A stretch of 64,000 bases of DNA from Oscillospiraceae bacterium. Lineage in GTDB: Bacteria; Bacillota; Clostridia; Oscillospirales; Ruminococcaceae. The position numbers and the translations under genes are program-made. The first letter of the stretch is position 1. Each line of letters begins with the position of its first letter. The stretch covers positions 30,091 through 94,090 of the forward strand of contig JAFXCV010000020.1 in the NCBI GenBank assembly GCA_017521325.1, read 5' to 3'. Under the pieces are notes generated by a model. It was not told the DNA's origin. It made no database searches and saw only the letters and a program-made list of their open reading frames with translations. Shown here one piece after another: positions 18,174 through 26,827 of the stretch.

Positions 18174-18423
18174 TAAAAAAAGCAGCCGTCCAAACAGGAC
18201 AAGCCGCACTTGTTCACCACCCATTTGCCAGAGGCCAGCACCTCCACCGTTCTTAATGCGAACGCCACATCACCGCTTACAACAGAACTTCCGGAAAAAC
18301 GGAATGCTTCGGCAGTGCCACTCGTGAGTGAATTTCACTGATCTGCGGTATAGCGTCTTTTCAGCAACCGACGCCTCTCTGCATACTGCATGCACAGCTA
18401 CTCTCTCAGTCAACGTGTTGTCT
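18174..18423 (-). promoter_or_regulatory. T-box riboswitch (tRNA-Phe sensing) of the pheS-X-pheT operon
   Basis: The minus-strand leader has T-box parts in order: AGAGAGG and GGTTGCTGAAAAGACGC (stem I loop features), a specifier region GTGAAATTCACTC compatible with Phe codon TTC, the T-box-like GGGTGGTGAACAAGTGCGG (18203-18223 region), and a terminator of GCGGCTTGTCC pairing with GGACGGCTGC followed by TTTTTTT (18174-18207). Uncharged tRNA-Phe should favour the antiterminator and switch on the operon. Confidence 0.88.
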
Positions 18424-18429
18424 TTCTTT

Positions 18430-18458
18430 ATTATATCGCATAATTTTGGAAAAAGCAA
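18430..18458 (-). promoter_or_regulatory. Promoter of the phe operon
   Basis: TTGCTT (18453-18458) and TATAAT (18430-18435) on the minus strand, 17-bp spacer. Confidence 0.75.
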
Positions 18459-18479
18459 GTGCTTTTTCGAAAAAAGATG

Positions 18480-18508
18480 TTGAAATTTTGCGCTGTTCGT
18501 GCTATACT
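18480..18508 (+). promoter_or_regulatory. Promoter of the MIF-like gene
   Basis: TTGAAA (18480-18485) and TATACT (18503-18508), 17-bp spacer, 35 bp before the start codon. Confidence 0.7.
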
Positions 18509-18542
18509 GTTTATATAGATTCTATAAACGGAGGTCATCAGT

Positions 18543-18884
18543 ATGCCGTATATCAACGTAAAAACCAACACAAGCGTTTCCGCACAGAAGGCGGAATCCA
18601 TCAAATCCGCAATGGGTCAGGCAATCACCGCCATTCCCGGAAAATCCGAAAACTGGCTTATGGTCGGTATCGAACCCGAACAGATGCTGTATTTCCAGGG
18701 AAGCGATGCACCTGCCGCTATCGTGGATGTGACGATCTATGGAAGTGCGTCTGCCGCTGCCTATGATTCCCTGACGGGAAAGGTGACTGCAATTCTCAGC
18801 AGTGAGCTTGGCATTGCCCCGAACCGCATTTATGTCAAGTACGCCGAAACACCCCACTGGGGCTGGAACGGCTCTAATTTCTAA
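18543..18884 (+). CDS. MIF/phenylpyruvate tautomerase-like protein
   Basis: 113 residues, the standard length of the macrophage migration inhibitory factor fold. The catalytic N-terminal proline (P2 after removal of methionine), the lysine near position 33 (PGKSENWLMVGI) and the closing NRIYVKYAETPHWGWNGSNF all match. Family members tautomerise phenylpyruvate-like enols; the natural substrate in anaerobes is not settled. The gene is monocistronic, with its own promoter and terminator. Confidence 0.9.
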   Translation: MPYINVKTNTSVSAQKAESIKSAMGQAITAIPGKSENWLMVGIEPEQMLYFQGSDAPAAIVDVTIYGSASAAAYDSLTGKVTAILSSELGIAPNRIYVKYAETPHWGWNGSNF

Positions 18885-18900
18885 AAATAGAAAATCATTC

Positions 18901-18924
18901 GCCCGATGCAAGCATCGGGCATTT
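18901..18924 (+). terminator. Terminator of the MIF-like gene
   Basis: GCCCGATGC/GCATCGGGC stem with AA loop and ATTTT tail; the tail is also the left end of the adjoining repeat element. Confidence 0.85.
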
Positions 18925-19159
18925 TCAGGCAATATGGCTTTTGGAAAAAGCCTTTTCAGGGTCAGGCAGCGTATTGCTGCCCCACCCCCTGACCCCCTCC
19001 CGGAGGGAGGGGGAATAAGATGGGGGGTCTGCGCACCTGACAGGTGCCGTCCCCTCTGTCACTTTGTGACATCTCCCCACACTGTGGGGAGTCACCCTCC
19101 ATCCCGCCAAGGGCTGCGTCCCTTGACCCTGCTTTCGTTGTTAACAACGCCTGAAAATG
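18920..19159. mobile_element. Mini-element with 11-bp perfect terminal inverted repeats
   Basis: CATTTTCAGGC at 18920-18930 and its exact complement GCCTGAAAATG at 19149-19159 bound 240 bp of non-coding DNA holding nested palindromes (GGCAGC...GCTGCC, CACCTGACAGGTG, CTCCCCACACTGTGGGGAG) and a C-rich/G-rich stem like the 155-bp elements. It abuts the terminator of the upstream gene. No transposase is encoded, so it would be a MITE moved in trans. Confidence 0.6.
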
Positions 19160-19242
19160 GAGAGGTTATATTCGGGAATGAAATTACCGAACCACTTTTT
19201 GCGGGGCTGTCGCCCCTTATTGTATTTACGGAGGTCAAACCC

Positions 19243-20229
19243 ATGGCACAGGTCATTTTACAGCAGGCATTCATCATGCTCATTCTCATTCTTATCGGCG
19301 CAGGCTGTTTCCGTTTTCGTCTGCTTTCCAAGGAAACAGTCAGCGAAATTTCAAGACTCGTCCTGACGGTCGTCAATCCCATCGTCATTCTCCTTGCCTA
19401 TCAGCGGGAGCTGAAAATGGAGCTTGTGGCAAATCTCGGGTGGACATTCCTGCTCTCGGCACTGTCCTACGCCATTGCCATGGCGATTTCCTACCTTGCC
19501 GTCCGAAACAAAGAGGGCAGGGAAACCGCCATCGAACGCTTTTCCTGCATCTATTCCAACTGCGGATTCATGGGGATTCCCCTCGTGCAGGCAATGTTCG
19601 GCTATGAAGGCGTATTCTACCTGACTGCCTTTGTCACGCTCTTTAACCTCCTCGCATGGACGCACGGCGTGATGCAGATCTCCGGACAGAGAAGTCTGAA
19701 ATCCGTTGCGAAGGTGCTGCGTTCTCCTGCCATCATCGCCATTGCTCTGGGCATGCTCCTGTTCTTCACGCAGGTCACAATTCCGTCGCTTCTCACCGAA
19801 ACGCTCAGCATGGTCGGCAGCCTCAATACACCCCTTGCCATGTTCGTGGCAGGTGCTACCATTGCACAGACGGATCTTCTCGGCGTGCTGAAAAAGCCCC
19901 GTGTGTTCTACATCAGCTTTCTAAAGCTCCTTGTTATTCCTGCGGCTGTCATCGCACTTTTCCTGCTCTTTCCCCTTGACAGCACGATGGAAATGACCGT
20001 GCTTGCCGCAACCGCTGCCCCCTCTGCGGCAATGTGCACGATGCAGTGCCTGAATTATCAAAAAGACGCCGCCTACGCCTCGGAATTGTTCGGCGTGACG
20101 ACGCTTCTTTCCGTTGCAACCATGCCGCTTGTCATGATGCTCTATGAGCTTTTCAAAAATATGGAAATCGGCGGATACGGCATTTCCACCTGCGGCTTTC
20201 TAATCTGTACAAACGCATTGGTTAAATGA
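19243..20229 (+). CDS. AEC family transporter (auxin efflux carrier-like permease)
   Basis: 328 residues with about ten membrane segments in two inverted halves. The AEC signatures SNCGFMGIPLVQAMFGYEGVFYL and the C-terminal ATAAPSAAMCTMQ region are present. These proteins move organic acids such as malate, or related anions, across the cytoplasmic membrane; the substrate here is unknown. The start ATG 19243 is behind ACGGAGGT; the frame extends upstream through a repeat element but has no usable start there. It may be expressed from a promoter within the repeat. Confidence 0.85.
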   Translation: MAQVILQQAFIMLILILIGAGCFRFRLLSKETVSEISRLVLTVVNPIVILLAYQRELKMELVANLGWTFLLSALSYAIAMAISYLAVRNKEGRETAIERFSCIYSNCGFMGIPLVQAMFGYEGVFYLTAFVTLFNLLAWTHGVMQISGQRSLKSVAKVLRSPAIIAIALGMLLFFTQVTIPSLLTETLSMVGSLNTPLAMFVAGATIAQTDLLGVLKKPRVFYISFLKLLVIPAAVIALFLLFPLDSTMEMTVLAATAAPSAAMCTMQCLNYQKDAAYASELFGVTTLLSVATMPLVMMLYELFKNMEIGGYGISTCGFLICTNALVK

Positions 20230-20279
20230 ATTGACAAATTGTGCATTCAAACAGAATTGCGGAAATAAAGGATTTCTGT

Positions 20280-20308
20280 TTGCAATCCTGCCCGAAATGT
20301 GCTATAAT
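20280..20308 (+). promoter_or_regulatory. Promoter of the ROK-DUF1846 operon
   Basis: TTGCAA (20280-20285) and TATAAT (20303-20308), 17-bp spacer. Confidence 0.75.
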
Positions 20309-20352
20309 ACAGTAAAGAAAAAAAGAAAATTTCCGGAGAGTGAGGGGATTAC

Positions 20353-21594
20353 ATGTTAAGCGGCATCAGCAAGCTGGATCTCAAGAGAATCAATCGTATG
20401 CAGGTACTTCGTACCATCTGGGAATCGGGACCGATTTCCAGAGTCGATCTTGCACAGAAGCTCCAGATCACCCGTGCGTCTATTACACAGATTTCCAATG
20501 CCATGATCGCCGAAGGACTGCTGGCGGAAATCGGGGAGGCACCGTATCAGGGAAACCAGCAGGATAAACTCCCCAAGGGCAGACGCAAGATTCTGCTGGA
20601 TATCAATGCCAATTATAAATTTGTGCTGGGCGCAGTCATCAGCGAGCAGGAAATCACCGTGGGACTGTGCACCATGCACATGGATATTCTGGACAAGGCA
20701 AGCATGCCCTGTACCGATCATACGTCACGCAAGGAGATATTGCAGTTCATCATCAGCGCCGCTGAGCGTATGATGTCCAACAGCTGCCTGACCCGTGACA
20801 ATGTGCTGGGTCTGGGCGTGGGCGTGATGCCCATCATGATCGGCAGAATGCGTGTGTTCTACAAGGACGGAACATTGGATTTCTCCGAGCTGATCCGTGG
20901 ACTTTCCGTTCCGCAGATGCCGAAGGTCTTCTGCGGCAATGCCGTGTGGCTGCTTTCCCTTGCTAATACCGATCTCCAGCGTGGCAATATCCCGAATGCC
21001 AATCAGGTGTATATCCATCTGGGCAACCAGATCAATATCTCCGTTCTGCGTCCCGAAAAGAACGAACAGGAATACCTCTCCTACAGCTATATGACGGAAC
21101 GCTGCATCGTCCGTCCGGGCGGCAGACAGCAGGATGGCTATCCGGCAGGCTCCGTGCGAGCACAGCTCTCCGTTCCTGCAATGCAGGCGAGAATCGCACA
21201 GGTGTACAGCAAGGATCGCACGCCGTTCCTCTATAGTGCAACGGACGGTTATATTGAACATGTCACACTTGAACAGATGTATCAGGCAGTCATTGCGGGT
21301 GACCGCCGCTGTGAGGAAGTCGTGCAGGAGATCATGCAGGACTGGAGCGTGCTGCTGCATAACATGGTGTGCAGCTTTCAGGCGCAGAGAGTTGTGCTGC
21401 ACCACTTCGGGCTGACCGAGCGTGGCTTTACCCATTTCAGAAGATATACCAAGGAATTTGCCGGCGATGACATTGCCGAGCGTATCGTACTGAGCAGCGT
21501 GAGTGAAAAAACAGACTTCCTTGCAGGCTGTTCTCTGGTGCTGATGAAGAATTTCTATCTCATCGGGGGAACGCTTGCGGAGGATGAGGAATAA
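20353..21594 (+). CDS. ROK-family-like transcriptional regulator
   Basis: 413 residues. The N-terminal winged helix (about 8-70; RMQVLRTIWESGPISRVDLAQKLQITRASITQISNAMIAEGLL) matches NagC/XylR-type ROK regulators. The C-terminal part has the ROK layout (LGAVISEQEITVGLCTMHMDIL, GLGVGVMP) but the usual zinc-binding CxCGxxGC motif is missing and the sugar-kinase signature is degraded. It probably binds DNA with an altered or lost sugar site. It precedes the DUF1846 gene by 30 bp. Confidence 0.78.
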   Translation: MLSGISKLDLKRINRMQVLRTIWESGPISRVDLAQKLQITRASITQISNAMIAEGLLAEIGEAPYQGNQQDKLPKGRRKILLDINANYKFVLGAVISEQEITVGLCTMHMDILDKASMPCTDHTSRKEILQFIISAAERMMSNSCLTRDNVLGLGVGVMPIMIGRMRVFYKDGTLDFSELIRGLSVPQMPKVFCGNAVWLLSLANTDLQRGNIPNANQVYIHLGNQINISVLRPEKNEQEYLSYSYMTERCIVRPGGRQQDGYPAGSVRAQLSVPAMQARIAQVYSKDRTPFLYSATDGYIEHVTLEQMYQAVIAGDRRCEEVVQEIMQDWSVLLHNMVCSFQAQRVVLHHFGLTERGFTHFRRYTKEFAGDDIAERIVLSSVSEKTDFLAGCSLVLMKNFYLIGGTLAEDEE

Positions 21595-21624
21595 GTGCGA
21601 AGCTGCACGGAAAGAGGTGTCAAT

Positions 21625-23088
21625 ATGAAGGCAGTTGGATTTGATAACGAAAAATACCTGCACATGCAGTCGGAGCATATCCGAAACAGAATTGACCAGT
21701 TCGGCGGAAAGCTCTATCTGGAATTCGGCGGAAAGCTGTTCGACGATTACCATGCCTCCCGTGTGCTGCCGGGTTTTGAACCGGACAGCAAGCTGAAAAT
21801 GCTGCTGCAGCTGAAGGATCGTGTGGAGATCGTGATGGCGATCAATGCAGCCGATATTGTGAAGAATAAGCTGAGAAGCGATCTTGGCATCACCTATGAT
21901 CTGGATGTCATCCGTCTGATCGATTGCTTCCGTCAGATCGGACTCTATGTCAGCAGCGTGGTGATGACACGTTTTGACGGACAGACCGCCGCAGTTGCAT
22001 TCCAGAAGCGTCTGGAATCCCTCGGTGTGCGTGTGTACCGTCATTTCAATATCGAGGGCTATCCGTCCGATATCGCAAAGATCGTCAGCGATGAGGGCTA
22101 CGGAAAGAATGAATATATCCCCACAACAAGGGAGCTTGTCGTGGTGACTGCCCCCGGACCCGGAAGCGGCAAAATGGCAGTCTGCATGTCCCAGCTCTAT
22201 CATGAAAATGCCCGTGGACGCAAGGCAGGCTATGCAAAATTTGAAACCTTCCCCATCTGGAATCTTCCTCTCAAGCATCCGGTGAACCTTGCCTATGAAG
22301 CGGCAACGGCGGATCTGAATGATGTGAACATGATTGACCCGTTCCATCTGGAAGCGTACGGAGAAACAACGGTCAATTATAACCGTGATGTCGAGATTTT
22401 CCCCGTGGTCAGTGCCATGCTCGAAAACATCCTCGGCGAATGTCCGTACAAGTCACCGACGGATATGGGCGTGAATATGGCAGGCAACTGCATCATTGAT
22501 GATGAAATCACCATGAATGCTTCCCGTCAGGAAATCCTGCGCCGCTATTATGCGGCAATGTGTGACAAGCGCAAGGGTCTGCTCAGCGATGAAGTGACGC
22601 TCAAGCTCAAGCTTCTGATGAAGCAGGCAGGCATCAGCGTCAATGACCGTGAGGTGACAGCACCTGCCCTGCAGCGTGCTGCACTGACAGGCGCACCTGC
22701 TGCCGCAATGCAGCTGCCGGACGGTACGATCGTCACAGGCAGAACCTCGGAGCTTCTGGGGGCATCCGCAGCACTGCTGCTCAATGCACTCAAAAAGCTC
22801 GCAGGACTGGAGGATGACCTCCACCTGATCGCACCGACGATCATTGAACCCATTCAGCACCTGAAGGTGGATCATCTGGGCAACCGCAATCCCTGTCTGC
22901 ATACGGATGAAATTCTGATTGCACTTTCCATTTGTGCGGCAACCGATGAAAAGGCGGAGCTGTGCATGCAGCAGCTCGACAAGCTGCGTGGCTGCGAGGT
23001 GCATTCCTCCGTCATTCTTTCTCCCGTGGATGAAAAGGTGTTCCGCCGTCTTGGTGTGAACCTCACCTGCGAACCGGCATATCAATAA
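21625..23088 (+). CDS. DUF1846 (UPF0371) family protein
   Basis: 487 residues, typical for the family. The start MKAVGFDNEKYLHMQSEHI, the stretch VVVTAPGPGSGKMAVCMSQLYHE and GVNMAGNCIIDDE are characteristic. A structure-based role has been suggested for family members in nucleotide or metal-linked chemistry but no firm function is known. A P-loop-like GPGSGKMA is seen near residue 182. It is the second gene after the ROK-like regulator and ends in a strong terminator. Confidence 0.88.
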   Translation: MKAVGFDNEKYLHMQSEHIRNRIDQFGGKLYLEFGGKLFDDYHASRVLPGFEPDSKLKMLLQLKDRVEIVMAINAADIVKNKLRSDLGITYDLDVIRLIDCFRQIGLYVSSVVMTRFDGQTAAVAFQKRLESLGVRVYRHFNIEGYPSDIAKIVSDEGYGKNEYIPTTRELVVVTAPGPGSGKMAVCMSQLYHENARGRKAGYAKFETFPIWNLPLKHPVNLAYEAATADLNDVNMIDPFHLEAYGETTVNYNRDVEIFPVVSAMLENILGECPYKSPTDMGVNMAGNCIIDDEITMNASRQEILRRYYAAMCDKRKGLLSDEVTLKLKLLMKQAGISVNDREVTAPALQRAALTGAPAAAMQLPDGTIVTGRTSELLGASAALLLNALKKLAGLEDDLHLIAPTIIEPIQHLKVDHLGNRNPCLHTDEILIALSICAATDEKAELCMQQLDKLRGCEVHSSVILSPVDEKVFRRLGVNLTCEPAYQ

Positions 23089-23094
23089 AATAGG

Positions 23095-23118
23095 AAGCCC
23101 TCCCATTTGGGAGGGCTT
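23095..23118 (+). terminator. Terminator of the DUF1846 gene
   Basis: AAGCCCTCCCA/TGGGAGGGCTT stem with minimal loop and TTTTG tail. Confidence 0.85.
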
Positions 23119-23290
23119 TTGTCTGAACTGCTGCTGTATTTAAAGGGGGCATCTGGTGGATGGAGGGTACGCAGTACCCTCCAAATTTTGCCCCTCCCCC
23201 TCTGGGGGAGGGGATGGGGTGAGGAGCAGCTGCGCAATTCTCTCCCTAAGAATATTATTTTTCGCCGCACCATCTTCGCCGTCAAAAAAG
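23119..23290. repeat. Partial relative of the 155-bp mini-element
   Basis: Contains the shared core: palindrome GGAGGGTACGCAGTACCCTCC (23162-23182 region) next to CCCCTCCCCC...GGGGGAGGGG and GGGGTGAGG. Terminal repeats and a second terminator hairpin are not evident, so it looks like a decayed copy lying directly after a terminator. Confidence 0.5.
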
Positions 23291-23321
23291 ACTTTTCATC
23301 TCAGTACACCCCCGACATACA

Positions 23322-23476
23322 ACTTTGTATACAACCGCAAGGGGCGAATTTTATCAAAAGTGGACAGATTATTGTGAAAAACCACCAAAAACAGGGTGGT
23401 GTTTTTGACTTGTGCGTACAAATTTCGGACGAATTTCACAAGTTGTCTTTACAAATAACAACAGTTGTGCTATAAT
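23322..23476 (+). promoter_or_regulatory. AraR-like operators and promoter of araR
   Basis: Promoter TTTACA (23448-23453) with TATAAT (23471-23476), 17-bp spacer. Upstream lie ACTTGTGCGTACAAAT (23408-23423), close to known AraR boxes, and a shorter TTGTATACAA (23325-23334). Boxes of the same consensus occur before the sugar-binding gene, suggesting autoregulation. Confidence 0.65.
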
Positions 23477-23528
23477 GTAATCAATCCTAAGAAATACAGA
23501 GTAATTGATGTAAATTCCTCTCTTGAAT

Positions 23529-23568
23529 GCGTTTTCCTCAGATGGCGTGCAACGTCTGAGGGAAACGC
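23529..23568 (+). other. Long hairpin in the araR leader
   Basis: A perfect 14-bp stem GCGTTTTCCTCAGA/TCTGAGGGAAACGC with a 12-nt loop, about 155 nt before the araR start and inside a ~240-nt leader with no gene. No T-run follows, so it is a structural leader element rather than a terminator. Confidence 0.55.
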
Positions 23569-23723
23569 AGGGTAGTTTATAAGGATATCTCTGAAAACTG
23601 GTTCGGAGAGGGTGGGTTCGGGGAACATTTTCCTTTGCAAATCCCCCTTTATTTTTATATGCGGCAAAAATGCCGGATGTTTCATCGGTCAAGGACAGAA
23701 AATGAAGAAGTCGAGGATACAAT

Positions 23724-24803
23724 ATGGACGAGTACAAATATCTTGCAATTGTAGAATGGGCAAAAAAATACATCGAGGAGCAGGGCCTGCGCCCCGATGA
23801 CCGTTTTCTGTCCGAAAATGAATTGTGCAGTATACATAATGTCAGTCGCCAGACCGTGCGTCAGGCACTGAAAATGCTTGAAAATGAAAATGTCATCTGC
23901 CGTGTTCGGGGCAGCGGTACGTTTGTGAAGGAAGCAAGCGCCGCAGCTCCCGCAGAACGACTCAGCGTCGGCGTCATTTCTACCTATTTCAGCGATTATA
24001 TCTTCCCGAGTATTGTGACGGGAATCGAAAGTGTGCTGAAACGCAACAACACTGCCATGCAGCTTTCCATTACCCAGAATCAGGTGTTTGAGGAAACGCA
24101 GGCTTTGAGAAATATGATTAACCACGGCGTGTCGGGGCTGATCATTGAGCCGTCAAAAAGTGCGCTCCCCAATCCCAACCGCAAGCTCTATGATGAGATC
24201 AAGGCAAAGAATATCCCTGTGGTGTTCTTCAATGCAAAGTACCCGTGGGCGGATTTCCCATGCGTCATGATGGACGATATCGAGGCAGGCAAGCTTGTGA
24301 CGGATTATCTGTTCCATTCGGGACATAAGAAAATCTCCGCTATTTTTGCGCTTGACGATATTCAGGGACATAACCGTTATCAGGGCTACATCAAAAGCTG
24401 CGAGGAGCAGGGCATCGTGACTGCCGAACAGAATGTGCTTTGGTACTCCACGAGCGAGCGTGCTTCTCTGTTCAGCCTTTCGGAAAGCCGTATCCTGTCG
24501 CTTCTGAAGGAATCCACGGCGGTTGTGTGCTATAATGATAAGCTTGCAGTCGAGCTTCTGAACTTCTGCAAATCCAGAGGCATCAGCGTGCCGGACGATA
24601 TTTCCATCGTGGGTATCGATGATTCCAAGCTTGCGACCATCTGTGACGTGCATTTGACAACGGTCAAGCACCCGCATCAGCTGCTGGGCGAAAAAGCGGC
24701 GGAACAGCTGCTCTCCCTGATGCAGAACCCGAAGGCGGAGAGCAAGGATGTGTTGTGCAAACCGGAGCTTGTTATTCGTGATTCAGTAAGAAAGATAAAA
24801 TGA
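23724..24803 (+). CDS. araR: AraR-type arabinose repressor (GntR head, LacI body)
   Basis: 359 residues. The N-terminal GntR winged helix (about 1-70) has LSENELCSIHNVSRQTVRQALKML and RVRGSGTFV; the rest (about 80-350) is a LacI-type periplasmic-binding fold with SIVGIDDSKLATICDVHLTTVKHP. This combination is the hallmark of AraR. It should repress the arabinose genes and release DNA on binding L-arabinose. Its gene heads the arabinose cluster and matching operator sequences lie before itself and before the transporter. Confidence 0.9.
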   Translation: MDEYKYLAIVEWAKKYIEEQGLRPDDRFLSENELCSIHNVSRQTVRQALKMLENENVICRVRGSGTFVKEASAAAPAERLSVGVISTYFSDYIFPSIVTGIESVLKRNNTAMQLSITQNQVFEETQALRNMINHGVSGLIIEPSKSALPNPNRKLYDEIKAKNIPVVFFNAKYPWADFPCVMMDDIEAGKLVTDYLFHSGHKKISAIFALDDIQGHNRYQGYIKSCEEQGIVTAEQNVLWYSTSERASLFSLSESRILSLLKESTAVVCYNDKLAVELLNFCKSRGISVPDDISIVGIDDSKLATICDVHLTTVKHPHQLLGEKAAEQLLSLMQNPKAESKDVLCKPELVIRDSVRKIK

Positions 24804-24811
24804 TCACAATC

Positions 24812-24841
24812 AGGGGCCGCCGCTTGTTCCGGCGGCGGTCC
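24812..24841 (+). terminator. GC-rich hairpin after araR
   Basis: GGGCCGCCGC...GGCGGCGGTCCC stem 8 bp past the stop, without a T-run; a weak terminator or an mRNA-stabilising element between araR and the AraC-type gene. Confidence 0.45.
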
Positions 24842-24867
24842 CGTTCTGTTAAACAGTGGAGGGATTT

Positions 24868-25584
24868 ATGATGAATGTCAGCGAGTATTCCCATAACGTG
24901 CAAAGAGAACGATATAGCGACGTGCAGCGTGTGGATACGGGCAGAATCGAGCAGCTTCTGAAAAGCGGCAGTATGGATATGTGCCGCAGAACGGTGATGG
25001 CTTTTTTTGAAGAAACGGGTTTCTTTCAGATTGATTCCATGCTCATGCGACTCTATGTGGCAATGGACCTGTATATACTTGTCCGTGTGTATTCCAAGGA
25101 GCTGGGCGTTCCCTATGAGGAATTCGTCGAACGCTTCGGAAGCATCGACGACATTGAAACGAATTTCATTGATTCGGAGGGTGCGGTCAATTTCTTTACG
25201 GAAATGCTGGAGCAGTGCATCCGATGGCGTGCGGAATTTTCCCGTGAGAACCGCAATGAAACCATCCGGAGAACGCTCAAATATATCGGCGAAAGCTACA
25301 TGCTTGAGGAAGTTTCCCTCAAGAGTGCCGCAGCAGCCGTCAATCTCAGTCCGACCTACCTGAGCGCACTATTCAAGAAGGAAATGGAGATGAATTTTTC
25401 CGACTATCTCGCACAGGTGCGCATTGACAAGGCAAAGGAACTGCTGTGCAGAACCTCCAAGCTTGTCAGTGAGATCTCCTATGAGGTGGGATTCAGCGAC
25501 TATCGCTATTTCGGGCAGATTTTCAAGAAATATACAGGGCAGACGCCCCGTGAATTCCGTGCAAACAGCAACAGGACAGCATAG
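24868..25584 (+). CDS. AraC-family transcriptional regulator
   Basis: About 238 residues; the adjacent ATG at 24871 fits the GGAGGG site equally well. The C-terminal ~100 residues are a double helix-turn-helix AraC domain (SLKSAAAAVNLSPTYLSALFKKEMEMNFSDYL and ISYEVGFSDYRYFGQIFKKYTGQTPREFR). The N-terminal ~130 residues match no ligand domain I recognise. Position between araR and the transporter suggests it activates arabinose or related polysaccharide genes. Confidence 0.88.
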   Translation: MMNVSEYSHNVQRERYSDVQRVDTGRIEQLLKSGSMDMCRRTVMAFFEETGFFQIDSMLMRLYVAMDLYILVRVYSKELGVPYEEFVERFGSIDDIETNFIDSEGAVNFFTEMLEQCIRWRAEFSRENRNETIRRTLKYIGESYMLEEVSLKSAAAAVNLSPTYLSALFKKEMEMNFSDYLAQVRIDKAKELLCRTSKLVSEISYEVGFSDYRYFGQIFKKYTGQTPREFRANSNRTA

Positions 25585-25608
25585 GTTTGTTAAATATGTG
25601 ACAATACA

Positions 25609-25695
25609 ACTTGTGAACACATAAAAAATTAAACAAAAACCTTGAAAAATTTGGTATAAATGTATGCACAAGTATACTATAATGTAAGTACAAGT
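25609..25695 (+). promoter_or_regulatory. Promoter with three AraR-like boxes before the sugar-binding gene
   Basis: Boxes, read as ACTTGT-N-N-N-NACAT: ACTTGTGAACACAT (25609-25622, plus), ACTTGTGCATACAT (25660-25673, minus) and ACTTGTACTTACAT (25682-25695, minus). The promoter TTGGTA (25651-25656) / TATACT (25673-25678) is straddled by the last two, 22 bp apart, as expected for tight repression. Confidence 0.7.
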
Positions 25696-25736
25696 TCACC
25701 GGAAAACGGTGCAATAAAAATCTGGAGGAGATATTT

Positions 25737-26705
25737 ATGTTTAAGTTTAAGAAATTTGCTACACTCGCTACAGCAGCAGCTATGTGCTTTGCGTTCGCAT
25801 CCTGTGGTCCTGCACAGTCCGGTGGTGGTCTGATCAAGGTTGGTATTATCAATAACGACCCCAACGAATCCGGTTATCGTACAGCAAACGATAAGGATAT
25901 GAAGAACACCTTCACAAAGGAAAACGGCTTTGACGCTTCCTTTGCATACAGCCTGAAGAACGACGAGCAGATCAACCACGCTCAGAAGTTCATCCAGGAC
26001 GAAGTTGACTATCTGCTTCTCTCCGCAGCTGACACAGCTGGTTGGGATTCCGTACTGAAGGATGCTAAGGAAGCAGGCGTAAAGGTTATCCTGTTTGACC
26101 GTACCATCGACGCAGACGCAAGCCTGTATGAGGCTTCCATCGTTTCCGATATGGATAAGGAAGGTCAGACAGCAGTTGACTGGCTGAAGGGTCAGAACCT
26201 CGCTAAGTATGAAGTAATTCACCTGCAGGGCGTTATGGGCTCCGCAGCACAGAAGGGCCGTTCCGGCGCTCTGGATGCAGCAGTTTCCGAGCTGGGCTGG
26301 ACAATGGTAGCACAGCAGACAGCTGAGTGGAACGCAGAAAAGGCACAGCAGATCGTACAGTCCGTAATCGACTCCGGCAAGTCCTTCAACGTAATCTATG
26401 CAGAGAACGATGACATGGCTAAGGGCGCTGTAGCAGCTCTCGACAAGGCTAACATCTCTCACGGCGTAGGCAAGGACGTAGTAGTAATGGGCTTTGACTG
26501 CAACAAGTGGGCTCTGGAAGAGCTGCTCAAGAAGAACTGGAACTATGACGGTCAGTGCAATCCTTTCCAGGCTTCCTACATCAAGGACATCATCGACAAG
26601 CTCGAAAAGGGCGAGTCCATCGGTGAGAAGGTTGTAGTAATGGATGAAAAGGGCTTCGACGCTGCTACAATTACACAGGAAGATGTTGACAAGTACGGTA
26701 TCTAA
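25737..26705 (+). CDS. Sugar-binding lipoprotein of an arabinose/galactofuranose-type ABC importer
   Basis: 322 residues with a lipoprotein signal (cysteine in FAFASCG, residue 23). It is a type I periplasmic-binding protein (Peripla_BP_4); NESGYRTAN, GWDSVLKDAKEAGVKVILFDRTID and NVIYAENDDMAKGA closely match YtfQ of E. coli. It captures a pentose or furanose outside the cell and passes it to the ABC permease encoded downstream. Codon use is strongly biased (GCA, GTA, AAG), as in highly expressed genes. A terminator separates it from the rest of the operon. Confidence 0.9.
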   Translation: MFKFKKFATLATAAAMCFAFASCGPAQSGGGLIKVGIINNDPNESGYRTANDKDMKNTFTKENGFDASFAYSLKNDEQINHAQKFIQDEVDYLLLSAADTAGWDSVLKDAKEAGVKVILFDRTIDADASLYEASIVSDMDKEGQTAVDWLKGQNLAKYEVIHLQGVMGSAAQKGRSGALDAAVSELGWTMVAQQTAEWNAEKAQQIVQSVIDSGKSFNVIYAENDDMAKGAVAALDKANISHGVGKDVVVMGFDCNKWALEELLKKNWNYDGQCNPFQASYIKDIIDKLEKGESIGEKVVVMDEKGFDAATITQEDVDKYGI

Positions 26706-26741
26706 TTGCTATCGTCAATTGTAAATAGTACCTAAAGAAAA

Positions 26742-26790
26742 GCGCAGTGCGGCATAATGGAAATTCCGTATGTCACGCTGCGCATTTTTT
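26742..26790 (+). terminator. Intra-operon terminator after the binding-protein gene
   Basis: A ~20-bp hairpin starting GCGCAGTGCGGCATA and ending TGTCACGCTGCGC, followed by TTTTTT. It lies before the ATPase gene, which has no clear promoter of its own, so it probably lets part of the transcription through and raises binding-protein mRNA over the rest. Confidence 0.8.
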
Positions 26791-26827
26791 AAGCATTCTT
26801 GTATTTTTTATGGAGGTGAAACCGCAG

